DNA of 23,655 nucleotides from RGIG7450 sp045577655 (GTDB lineage Bacteria > Bacillota > Clostridia > RUG12999). The notes beneath the pieces were generated by a model, which was not told where the DNA came from, ran no database searches, and saw only the letters and a program-made list of their open reading frames with translations. Shown here one piece after another: positions 15,126 through 22,878 of this stretch. Position 1 is the first letter of the stretch. Each line of letters opens with the position of its first letter. The stretch is from assembly GCA_045577655.1 (NCBI GenBank), contig JAZNIU010000051.1, positions 1 through 23,655 of the forward strand, written 5' to 3'. Position numbers and translations under genes: made by a program.

Positions 15126-16994
15126 TTGAAAAAGAACTTAAAAAATATAAGTTTTTATCTTATTCTTTTTGCAATACTTATACTTGTTTATTCATTAATC
15201 GGAAATGAAGCGGTTATTGAAGAACATACAATGAGCGATTTATTAAATAATCTGGAAAAAGAAAATGTAACAGAACTTGTTATTGAAGATACCAGAGCAA
15301 TTGCTTCTCTTGTAAATGGCGAGGAAATTGTTGTTGAAATTCCATCGCCCGACCTGTTTATGGTTTTTGCTTCTGAAGAAATCAAACAATCAATTGCAAA
15401 AAATCCTAATTTTAAATTAACAACCCCCACTCCCGCAACAGCACCATGGTGGATATCAATGATTCCATATGCAGTTTTTGCCGTGCTTATAATTTTGTTC
15501 TGGGTATTCTTTATGCGCCAGATGCAAGGCGGCGGTGGTGGCGGAAAAGTTATGAATTTCGGTAAAAGCAGAGCCAAAACAGCTGCAAACCTCGGCAAAA
15601 AAGTAACTTTTAACGACGTTGCCGGTGCCGATGAAGAAAAAGCCGACCTTGAAGAAATAGTAGACTTTTTAAAATCACCTGAAAAATATACAAAGCTTGG
15701 TGCAAGAATTCCTAAAGGTGTTCTTCTTGTTGGCCCTCCGGGAACAGGTAAAACTCTTCTTGCAAAAGCCGTTGCAGGCGAAGCTAATGTTCCCTTTTTC
15801 AGCATAAGCGGTTCTGATTTTGTTGAAATGTTTGTCGGTGTTGGTGCCGCGAGAGTACGTGACCTTTTTGAAGAAGCAAAAAAATCCCTTCCGGCAGTTA
15901 TTTTCATTGACGAAATTGATGCCGTTGGTCGTCACAGAGGTGCAGGTCTTGGCGGCGGTCACGACGAACGTGAACAAACTCTTAACCAGTTGCTAGTTGA
16001 AATGGACGGTTTCGGAGTTAACGAAGGTATAATTATTCTGGCAGCAACAAACAGGCCTGACATTCTTGACCCTGCTCTTTTAAGACCGGGCAGATTTGAC
16101 AGACAAATTGTTGTAAATACTCCCGATGTGGGCGGACGTGAAGATATCTTAAAAGTTCATTCAAGAAACAAAACTCTTGCCCCCAGTGTTGATCTGAAAG
16201 TTGTTGCAAAAACAACTGCAGGTTTTACAGGTGCAGACCTTGAAAACCTTTTAAATGAAGCTGCACTTATTGCTGCAGGAAAATCCAAAACTGCAATAGA
16301 TAATGACGATATACAGATTGCTCTTATGAAAGTTATGATGGGAGCAGAGAAAAAATCGCGTAAAATGAGCGATAAAGAAAAAAATCTTACTGCAGTTCAC
16401 GAGGCAGGTCATGCTCTTATAACAAGGCTGCTTCCCGACCAGGACCCTGTTCATGAAGTTTCTATCATTCCCAGAGGAATGGCCGGCGGATATACAATGC
16501 ATCTGCCCACAGAAGACAGATATTATGTTACAAAACAATATATGCTTGATTCCATCCGTATTCTTCTTGGCGGAAGAGCTGCAGAACAAATTACTCTGGG
16601 CGACATTTCAACCGGTGCTTCAAACGATATTGAACGTGCATCTGATATAGCACGTAAAATGGTTACAAAATATGGCATGAGTGAAAAAATCGGTCCTATC
16701 ACTTTTGGTTCTTCCAATGATGAAGTATTTATCGGTAAAGACTGGACCCAGACAAGAAACTACAGTGAAGAGCTTGCCTCTGTAATAGATAAAGAGGTTG
16801 CAGATATTATTGATGTATGTTACAACGACACAATAAAACTTCTTAATGATAATAAAGAAAAATTGCTCAGAATTTCTGATGCACTTGTTGAGTTTGAAAA
16901 ACTTGACGGTGAAACTTTTGAAAAACTTTTCTCTTCTAATGTCGCTATAGCAGAAGAAGAAAAACCCCTCGAAAATGAGAATGGAGAAAACTGA
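15126..16994 (+). CDS. ftsH: ATP-dependent zinc metalloprotease FtsH
   Basis: This 622-residue membrane-bound hexameric protease degrades misfolded membrane proteins and some regulators. There is one N-terminal membrane helix (about 8-25), a short extracytoplasmic domain, and a second helix (about 112-132). A glycine-rich linker (QGGGGGGK) precedes the AAA+ domain. Walker A is GPPGTGKT (203-210), Walker B VIFIDEIDAVG, the second region of homology ends in LLRPGRFDRQ, and the zinc protease motif is HEAGH (425-429). The start is TTG at 15126, preceded by AGGAG (15111-15115) with a fairly long 10-base spacing; no better start is visible. The TGA stop overlaps the secA ATG by one base. Confidence 0.96.
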   Translation: MKKNLKNISFYLILFAILILVYSLIGNEAVIEEHTMSDLLNNLEKENVTELVIEDTRAIASLVNGEEIVVEIPSPDLFMVFASEEIKQSIAKNPNFKLTTPTPATAPWWISMIPYAVFAVLIILFWVFFMRQMQGGGGGGKVMNFGKSRAKTAANLGKKVTFNDVAGADEEKADLEEIVDFLKSPEKYTKLGARIPKGVLLVGPPGTGKTLLAKAVAGEANVPFFSISGSDFVEMFVGVGAARVRDLFEEAKKSLPAVIFIDEIDAVGRHRGAGLGGGHDEREQTLNQLLVEMDGFGVNEGIIILAATNRPDILDPALLRPGRFDRQIVVNTPDVGGREDILKVHSRNKTLAPSVDLKVVAKTTAGFTGADLENLLNEAALIAAGKSKTAIDNDDIQIALMKVMMGAEKKSRKMSDKEKNLTAVHEAGHALITRLLPDQDPVHEVSIIPRGMAGGYTMHLPTEDRYYVTKQYMLDSIRILLGGRAAEQITLGDISTGASNDIERASDIARKMVTKYGMSEKIGPITFGSSNDEVFIGKDWTQTRNYSEELASVIDKEVADIIDVCYNDTIKLLNDNKEKLLRISDALVEFEKLDGETFEKLFSSNVAIAEEEKPLENENGEN

Positions 16995-19717
16995 TGAAAA
17001 AACTTTTTGAAAAGGTTTTTGGCACCTACAGCAGCAGAGAGTTAAAACGTATAATTCCCATTGCTGACAAAGTTGACGCTCTTGAAGAAGAATATAAAAA
17101 CCTTTCTGACGAAGCGCTCAGGGCAAAAACTGACGAATTTAAAAACAGACTGTCTTCCGGAGAAAGTCTTGACGACATTCTCCCCGAAGCTTTTGCAACC
17201 GTACGCGAAGCGTGTGACCGTGTTCTTGGCATGCGCCCATTTAAAGTCCAGGTTATTGGTGGCATAATACTTCACCAGGGAAGAATTTCTGAAATGAAAA
17301 CAGGCGAAGGAAAAACTCTTGTTGCCACTCTCCCCTCCTACCTCAATGCTCTAACCGGCAAGGGAGTTCATGTTGTCACCGTTAACGACTATCTTGCAAA
17401 ACGTGACAGTGAATGGATGGGTAAAGTTCACAGATTCTTGGGTCTTTCTGTAGGTCTTGTTCTTGCAGGAATGGATAACGACGACCGCAGAAAAGCATAC
17501 AACTGCGATATTACCTATGCAACAAACAACGAGCTTGGGTTTGACTATCTCCGTGACAATATGGTTATCTACAAAGAGCTTATGGTTCAACGTGGGCAGC
17601 ACTATGCAATTGTCGACGAAGTTGACTCAATTCTTATTGACGAAGCTCGTACTCCGCTTATTATCTCGGGCATGGGTGATGAATCTACTCAGCTTTATTC
17701 TCTTGCAGATAAATTTGCCAGAACTCTTAAATATATTAAACGCGAGGAGTTTGACTCAAAAGAAGACAACGACAATTTAGATGCAGATTATCTGGTTGAC
17801 GAAAAAGCACATACCGTAACATTAACAAAAAGAGGTATTGAAAAAGCAGAAAAAGCTTTTAATCTTGAAAACTTTTCGGACATTGAAAACACAACCATTG
17901 TTCATCACATAAATCAGGCTATCAGAGCGCACGGAATTATGCGCCGTGACATTGATTATGTTGTTCGTGATGGTGAAGTTATTATTGTTGATGAATTCAC
18001 CGGTCGTCTTATGATTGGAAGAAGGTACAGTGATGGTCTTCACCAGGCTATTGAAGCCAAAGAAGGCGTAACTGTTGCAAGAGAAAGCAAGACACTTGCA
18101 ACTATTACCTTCCAGAACTATTTCAGACTGTATGATAAGCTCGCAGGTATGACAGGCACAGCGCTTACAGAGGAGATGGAATTCCAACAAATCTACTCCC
18201 TTGATGTTGTTGAAGTTCCGACAAACAAACCTCTTTTAAGAAAAGACTTGTCTGACCACGTATATAAAAATGAGCTTGCAAAGTTTAATGCAGTTATCAA
18301 AGCAATTAAAGAACATCACGAAAAAGGACAACCGGTCCTTGTCGGCACAGTTTCAATAGAAAAATCTGAACTTTTAAGCAGTATGCTTAAACGCGTTGGA
18401 ATAAAACACGAGGTATTAAATGCAAAATACCACGAAAAAGAAGCTCAGATAGTTGCACAGGCAGGTAAACCCGGTGCTGTTACCATTGCCACAAATATGG
18501 CGGGCAGAGGTACAGACATCATCCTTGGCGGCAACGCTGAATTTTTGGCAAAAAACGAAATGTCAAAAAAAGGATATACCGACGAGCAGATTGCTGATGC
18601 AACAGGCTTTTTTGAAACAAATGACAGTGGAATTTTAGAGGCTCGCGCTACATACCGCGACCTTTTGGAAAAATTTAAAAATGAAATTACTTCTGCTCAT
18701 GATGAAGTTGTTAAAAATGGCGGACTTTGCATAATCGGCACTGAAAGACACGAATCAAGACGTATCGATAATCAGCTTCGCGGTCGTGCAGGGCGTCAGG
18801 GTGACCCGGGCACCACCAGATTTTATATGTCGCTTGACGACGAGCTTATGAGACTGTTTGGTTCTGCCCGTATTAAAAACGTTGTAAATGCATTAAATCT
18901 GCCGGATGATGAGCCCATTGAACATTCTATGCTTACGTCAGCTATAGAAAATGCTCAGAAAAATGTTGAAGGCAGAAACTTCTCTGCCCGTAAACATGTT
19001 CTTCAGTTTGACGAAGTTATGAACGAGCAGCGTACTATTATATACAACGAAAGAAGAAAAGTTTTAAGCGGCGAAAACCTTAAACCGTATATTGAAAAGA
19101 TGATTTCTGATGTTTGCAGTAGCGCTGTAGTACGTTTTTCAGCAGGCAGTGACATTCCGGACAACTGGGATATAGACGGTCTTACAAACTATTTCAATTC
19201 TTTTGTTTATGACGGAACTCTTGAATTTACAAGAGAAATGATGGAATCTATGAATACTATTTCTTTCACCGAAATGGTAACTGAAAAGGCGCTCGAAAAG
19301 TATTCTGTTCAGGAAGAAATTCTCGGTGATGACATCAGGGAAATTGAACGGGTTATCATGCTCAAAAACATTGACCGTCACTGGATGGAACATATTGACC
19401 TGATGGAACAACTTAAACGAGGAATTTCACTTCGTGCCTATGCTCAGCGCGACCCGGTAATTGAATTCAAATACGAAGGTATGGATATGTTTGAAGAAAT
19501 GACCGGTAATATCAAAGAAGATACTGTTAAAATGATATTAAATGTCAGAAAAGGCGCAAGCACCCAGCGTGAAGAAGTCGCAAAACCCATTACAGCTTCT
19601 CGCGGAGATGGTTCGCTCGACCGGTCAAAACCCGTTAAAGTTGATAAAAAAGTTGGTCCGAACGACCCCTGCCCCTGCGGATCAGGTAAAAAATATAAAA
19701 AATGTTGCAGACAATGA
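16994..19717 (+). CDS. secA: preprotein translocase ATPase SecA
   Basis: The 907-residue SecA motor drives unfolded preproteins through SecYEG. It has nucleotide-binding domain 1 with Walker A TGEGKT (103-108) and DEVDSILIDEARTPLI, a preprotein cross-linking domain, nucleotide-binding domain 2 (GRGTDIILGG, RGRAGRQGDPG), and helical scaffold and wing domains. A C-terminal SEC-C zinc motif follows, with C893, C895, C904 and C905. An additional block of about 60 residues lies between the GRGTDIILGG and GGLCIIGTERHE segments, which makes it longer than Bacillus SecA; many clostridial SecA proteins have it. The ATG overlaps the ftsH TGA (TGATG), with GGAG 7 bases upstream, so translation is coupled. 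prfB follows, a widespread pairing. Confidence 0.97.
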   Translation: MKKLFEKVFGTYSSRELKRIIPIADKVDALEEEYKNLSDEALRAKTDEFKNRLSSGESLDDILPEAFATVREACDRVLGMRPFKVQVIGGIILHQGRISEMKTGEGKTLVATLPSYLNALTGKGVHVVTVNDYLAKRDSEWMGKVHRFLGLSVGLVLAGMDNDDRRKAYNCDITYATNNELGFDYLRDNMVIYKELMVQRGQHYAIVDEVDSILIDEARTPLIISGMGDESTQLYSLADKFARTLKYIKREEFDSKEDNDNLDADYLVDEKAHTVTLTKRGIEKAEKAFNLENFSDIENTTIVHHINQAIRAHGIMRRDIDYVVRDGEVIIVDEFTGRLMIGRRYSDGLHQAIEAKEGVTVARESKTLATITFQNYFRLYDKLAGMTGTALTEEMEFQQIYSLDVVEVPTNKPLLRKDLSDHVYKNELAKFNAVIKAIKEHHEKGQPVLVGTVSIEKSELLSSMLKRVGIKHEVLNAKYHEKEAQIVAQAGKPGAVTIATNMAGRGTDIILGGNAEFLAKNEMSKKGYTDEQIADATGFFETNDSGILEARATYRDLLEKFKNEITSAHDEVVKNGGLCIIGTERHESRRIDNQLRGRAGRQGDPGTTRFYMSLDDELMRLFGSARIKNVVNALNLPDDEPIEHSMLTSAIENAQKNVEGRNFSARKHVLQFDEVMNEQRTIIYNERRKVLSGENLKPYIEKMISDVCSSAVVRFSAGSDIPDNWDIDGLTNYFNSFVYDGTLEFTREMMESMNTISFTEMVTEKALEKYSVQEEILGDDIREIERVIMLKNIDRHWMEHIDLMEQLKRGISLRAYAQRDPVIEFKYEGMDMFEEMTGNIKEDTVKMILNVRKGASTQREEVAKPITASRGDGSLDRSKPVKVDKKVGPNDPCPCGSGKKYKKCCRQ

Positions 19718-19750
19718 TTTGAAAAGCTAAAACTGAAAGGTTGTGAAAAA

Positions 19751-20873
19751 ATGTTAGAGCTTGAAGAATATAAACTGTTTCTGAGAAATCTTGACGACGG
19801 CATTAAAGAATTGGGTGATTCACTTTAACTTGCCTGCATTAAAAGCAGAACTTGAAGAATTAGAATCTCTTGCCACTGCTCCTGATTTCTGGGACGATAT
19901 GGAAAACTCAAGTAAAATTCTAAAATCTACAAAAGCGGTTAAAGAAAAAATTACATCTTTTGAAAATCTTTGCACAGAACGTGAAGATCTTCTTCTGCTT
20001 ATTGATATGGCAGACGAAGAAAACGACACAAGTATGGTTGAAGAAATTATTGAATCTTTTACATCTTTAAAAAACACCTATGAAAAGATGCGTCTTGACA
20101 CTCTGCTTACCGGTCCGTATGACAAAAACAACGCTATTTTGTCCCTCCACGCAGGTGCCGGCGGCACTGAGGCGCAGGACTGGGTGCAGATGCTTATGAG
20201 GATGTATTTAAGATGGGCTGAGCGCCGTGGGTTCGACACCAAGATTCTTGATATATTAGATGGCGACGATGCCGGTATTAAAAGCGTTACAATGCTTATA
20301 AGCGGCGTGAACTGTTATGGTTATGCCAAAACTGAAAAAGGTGTTCACAGACTTGTTCGTATTTCTCCGTTTGATGCTTCAGGAAGAAGACACACATCTT
20401 TCGCTTCTCTTGACGTTATGCCGGAATTTGATGACGATATTGAAATAACAATCAGATCAGAAGATCTTAAAGTTGACACCTACCGCTCAAGCGGAGCAGG
20501 CGGTCAGCACGTTAATAAAACAGAATCTGCTGTCAGAATAACTCACATTCCAACGGGAATTGTTGTGTCCTGCCAGACAGAACGTTCTCAGATTCAAAAC
20601 AGAGAAACTTGTATGAAGATGCTCAAATCCAAGCTTCTTGAAATTGCCGAACGTGAAAAAATGGATAAAATTGAAGATATTAAGGGTAATATGAAAGATA
20701 TCGCCTGGGGCAGCCAGATTCGTTCTTATGTATTTCATCCTTATACAATGGTGAAAGACCACCGAACAAATTTTGAAACAGGAAATATCGGTGCTGTTAT
20801 GGACGGAGAAATTGACGGTTTTATTAACGAATATTTAAAATGCCAGAGTCTGGGAAACCTTATGGAAAAATAA
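19751..20873 (+). CDS. prfB: peptide chain release factor 2, made by +1 programmed frameshift
   Basis: RF2 ends translation at UGA and UAA. Reading starts at ATG 19751 (AAAGG 10 bases upstream) and runs 25 codons to CTT, where an in-frame TAA (19826-19828) stops frame zero. A +1 shift on CTT-T continues with AAC at 19827 for 348 more residues, about 373 in all. With this join, the stop-recognition SPF falls at 205-207 and the catalytic GGQ at 250-252, which is the Escherichia coli RF2 numbering; this strongly supports the join. The stop being TAA is unusual, since this recoding site nearly always carries TGA. The downstream frame has no good start of its own: TTG 19791 lacks a binding site, and GTG 19815 is weak and would drop the conserved N-terminal helix. 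Residue 246, near GGQ, is Ser. Confidence 0.9.
19813..19829 (+). promoter_or_regulatory. prfB: programmed +1 frameshift site of prfB, TAA variant
   Basis: The sequence is GGGTGAT, TCA, CTT, TAA, C. CTT (19823-19825) is the slippery codon, TAA replaces the usual TGA at codon 26, and the following C is conserved. GGTGAT (19814-19819) can pair with the 3' end of 16S rRNA and ends 3 bases before CTT. However, it pairs further along the anti-Shine-Dalgarno than the usual AGGGGG does, so the effective spacing is longer than in Escherichia coli. Confidence 0.8.
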
Positions 20874-20895
20874 AAAACACGGAGGAACTTCATCT

Positions 20896-21336
20896 ATGCT
20901 GGTTATGATTAAACCTGAATATATATGGCTTTTTGCTGCCATTGTTTTATTCATTATAGAAGCAATTTCTGTTAATCTTATTACAATTTGGCTTGGATTT
21001 GGTTCACTCGCTGCCATGGTATCTGCGGTTTTTGGCGCATCTCCCCTGCTACAGATTACTATTTTTGTTTCAGTATTTCTGTTACTTACTGTTTTTGTTC
21101 GTCCGTCTGCCCTTCGCAGACTTAAAAAAACAACTGTAAATTTAGCTTCCTGTGTTGGAAAATCTGCAATCGTCGTTGAAAAGATTGACAACATAGAAAT
21201 GACAGGCAAAATAAAAATTGACGGAAATGTACTTCCTGCACGGTCGGACAGCGGTCTTATAATTAAAGAACGCGAGGTAGTTGATATCAGAAGCGTTTCC
21301 GATAATACACTTATTGTTAAAATAAAAGGAATGTAA
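20896..21336 (+). CDS. NfeD-like membrane protein (short form)
   Basis: This 146-residue protein has two or three N-terminal membrane helices (about 8-72), then a soluble C-terminal domain (about 85-145) that looks like the NfeD OB-fold. It shows VGKSAIVVEKID, ending in VDIRSVSDNTLIVKI. Short NfeD proteins lack the ClpP-type protease domain and usually work with a stomatin/flotillin (SPFH) partner in membrane organisation. Such a partner is normally encoded next door, but here the neighbours are prfB and a rhamnulokinase. The ATG at 20896 has GGAGGA 9 bases upstream; a second in-frame ATG three codons later is possible. It is 22 bases after prfB and probably in the same transcript. Confidence 0.78.
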   Translation: MLVMIKPEYIWLFAAIVLFIIEAISVNLITIWLGFGSLAAMVSAVFGASPLLQITIFVSVFLLLTVFVRPSALRRLKKTTVNLASCVGKSAIVVEKIDNIEMTGKIKIDGNVLPARSDSGLIIKEREVVDIRSVSDNTLIVKIKGM

Positions 21337-21351
21337 TTTAGGAGGACAACC

Positions 21352-22839
21352 ATGACAAAAATTTCAAAAGTACTTGCATTTGATTTTGGCGCATCCAGCG
21401 GAAGAGCTCTTCTTTTTAAATTTGACGGAAAAAAAGTTGAAATGGAAGAAATGCACAGATTTTCAAACGATCCCGTTCTTGTTTCGGGTACATATCGTTG
21501 GGACACTCTTCGTCTTTTTCACGAAATTAAACAGGGTATTTTAAATACCATCAACAGCGGCAACGCAGATTTCGAATCTATCGGTATAGATACCTGGGGT
21601 GTTGACTTTGGACTTTTTGACAAAAACGGTCAGCTCATTTCCACCCCCTACCACTATCGCGATTCAAGAACTGACGGAATGATTGAAAAAGCCGACGAAC
21701 TTATAGGAAAAAAATATATTTTTGACCAGACCGGAATTCAGTTTAACTTTTTTAACACAATTTTCCAGCTCCTTTCTTTGTCGCAGTCGGACGACCCGAC
21801 ACTTAAGATAGCAAAAAAACTTTTGTTTACTCCCGATATTTTCAACTATTTCCTTACAGGCGAAATGAAAAATGAATATACCATTTCTTCAACTTCGCAG
21901 CTTCTCAATCCATATACAAAACAGTGGAATGAAGAACTTATAAAAAAAATCGGTATTGACAAAAATATTTTCTGTGACATAGTACATCCCGGTAACATAA
22001 TCGGCTACCTTTCGGACGAGATTTGTGAAGAACTTGGTGCACCAAAAGTTCCTGTTATTGCTGTAGGTTCGCACGATACAGCTTCTGCAGTTGCTTCTGT
22101 TCCGGCAGACGGCAGCTACGATTATGCTTACATAAGCAGCGGTACATGGGCTCTTTTAGGCGTTGAAAACGACGAGCCTGTTATCACAGATAAAAGCTAT
22201 AAATATGATTTTACAAACGAAGGCGGAGTTGAAAATAAAATCCGTTTCTTGAAAAACATAATGGGTCTCTGGATTATTCAGGAAAGCAGACGTCAGTGGA
22301 AACGTGAAGGAAAAGATTTCTCGTTTGATGCACTTGAAAAAGCTGCTTGGGAAGCAAAACCCTTTGAAAGTTTTATCGACCCTGACAATGCTGCTTTTGC
22401 AGGCCCCGGAAACATGCCCAAGAAAATCCGTGAATATTGCAGAAACACATCGCAGAAAGTTCCGGAAACAGAAGGAGAAGTTATCCGTTGTATTGCACAG
22501 AGTCTTGCAATGAAATGCGCATACGCTGTTAAAGGTATGGAAGACACTCTTGATAAAAATCTTGACGTTATCCACATGATTGGTGGCGGTATTAAAGACA
22601 CTATGGTTTGCAGTTTTATTTCTAGCGCTACAGGTAAAAAAGTTATTGCAGGACCTGTTGAAGCTACCGGCACGGGAAACGCTTTGATGCAGCTTAAAAC
22701 TCTTGGAAAAATCGGTTCTATAAAAGAAGCAAGACAGGTTGTTAAAAATTCTTTTGATACCAAAGAATACGAACCACAAGACCGCAGCCTTTGGGAAGAA
22801 GCTTATAATAAATTCCTTACAGTTACAGGACTTAAATAA
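21352..22839 (+). CDS. rhaB: rhamnulokinase (FGGY family)
   Basis: This 495-residue carbohydrate kinase should phosphorylate L-rhamnulose to rhamnulose 1-phosphate in rhamnose breakdown. Its N terminus AFDFGASSGRALLF is the phosphate-binding loop typical of RhaB. Also seen are the RhaB-like MHRFSNDP, GIDTWGVDFGLFD with the catalytic Asp, YRDSRTDGM, GSHDTASAVASVP and SSGTWALLGVE; IHMIGGGIKD near the C terminus belongs to the ATP site. The length is normal. FGGY members are hard to tell apart by eye, so rhamnulose is likely but not certain. AGGAGG lies about 7 bases before the ATG. Other rhamnose genes (rhaA, rhaD) are not in the window. The gene ends at a strong terminator. Confidence 0.88.
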   Translation: MTKISKVLAFDFGASSGRALLFKFDGKKVEMEEMHRFSNDPVLVSGTYRWDTLRLFHEIKQGILNTINSGNADFESIGIDTWGVDFGLFDKNGQLISTPYHYRDSRTDGMIEKADELIGKKYIFDQTGIQFNFFNTIFQLLSLSQSDDPTLKIAKKLLFTPDIFNYFLTGEMKNEYTISSTSQLLNPYTKQWNEELIKKIGIDKNIFCDIVHPGNIIGYLSDEICEELGAPKVPVIAVGSHDTASAVASVPADGSYDYAYISSGTWALLGVENDEPVITDKSYKYDFTNEGGVENKIRFLKNIMGLWIIQESRRQWKREGKDFSFDALEKAAWEAKPFESFIDPDNAAFAGPGNMPKKIREYCRNTSQKVPETEGEVIRCIAQSLAMKCAYAVKGMEDTLDKNLDVIHMIGGGIKDTMVCSFISSATGKKVIAGPVEATGTGNALMQLKTLGKIGSIKEARQVVKNSFDTKEYEPQDRSLWEEAYNKFLTVTGLK

Positions 22840-22842
22840 TTT

Positions 22843-22878
22843 AAAAGATGCATAACCCTAAGTTATGCATCTTTTTTT
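22843..22878. terminator. Rho-independent terminator, probably bidirectional
   Basis: A perfect 10-base stem, GATGCATAAC (22847-22856) with GTTATGCATC (22862-22871), closes a 5-base loop. It is flanked by AAAA on the left and seven T on the right, so the stem can extend to 14 pairs. It ends the plus-strand transcript after rhaB. On the minus strand the T-run is only four bases, so it may also end the convergent GH13 gene, but more weakly. Confidence 0.88.

Noticed and set aside
19826..19828. TAA reassigned as a sense codon or prfB broken by a frameshift mutation
   Set aside because: TAA, TAG and TGA all end genes in this window (TGA ends the lipoprotein, ftsH and secA genes), so the code looks standard. 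The break lies at the classic recoding position with CTT before it, so a programmed event is more likely than damage.
19815..20873. RF2 translated from a GTG inside the +1 frame, without frameshift
   Set aside because: There is no good ribosome binding site at the right distance. The frame-zero start at 19751 has one, and the frame-zero peptide has the exact 25-codon length of the known leader. The joined protein matches Escherichia coli RF2 numbering at both SPF and GGQ.
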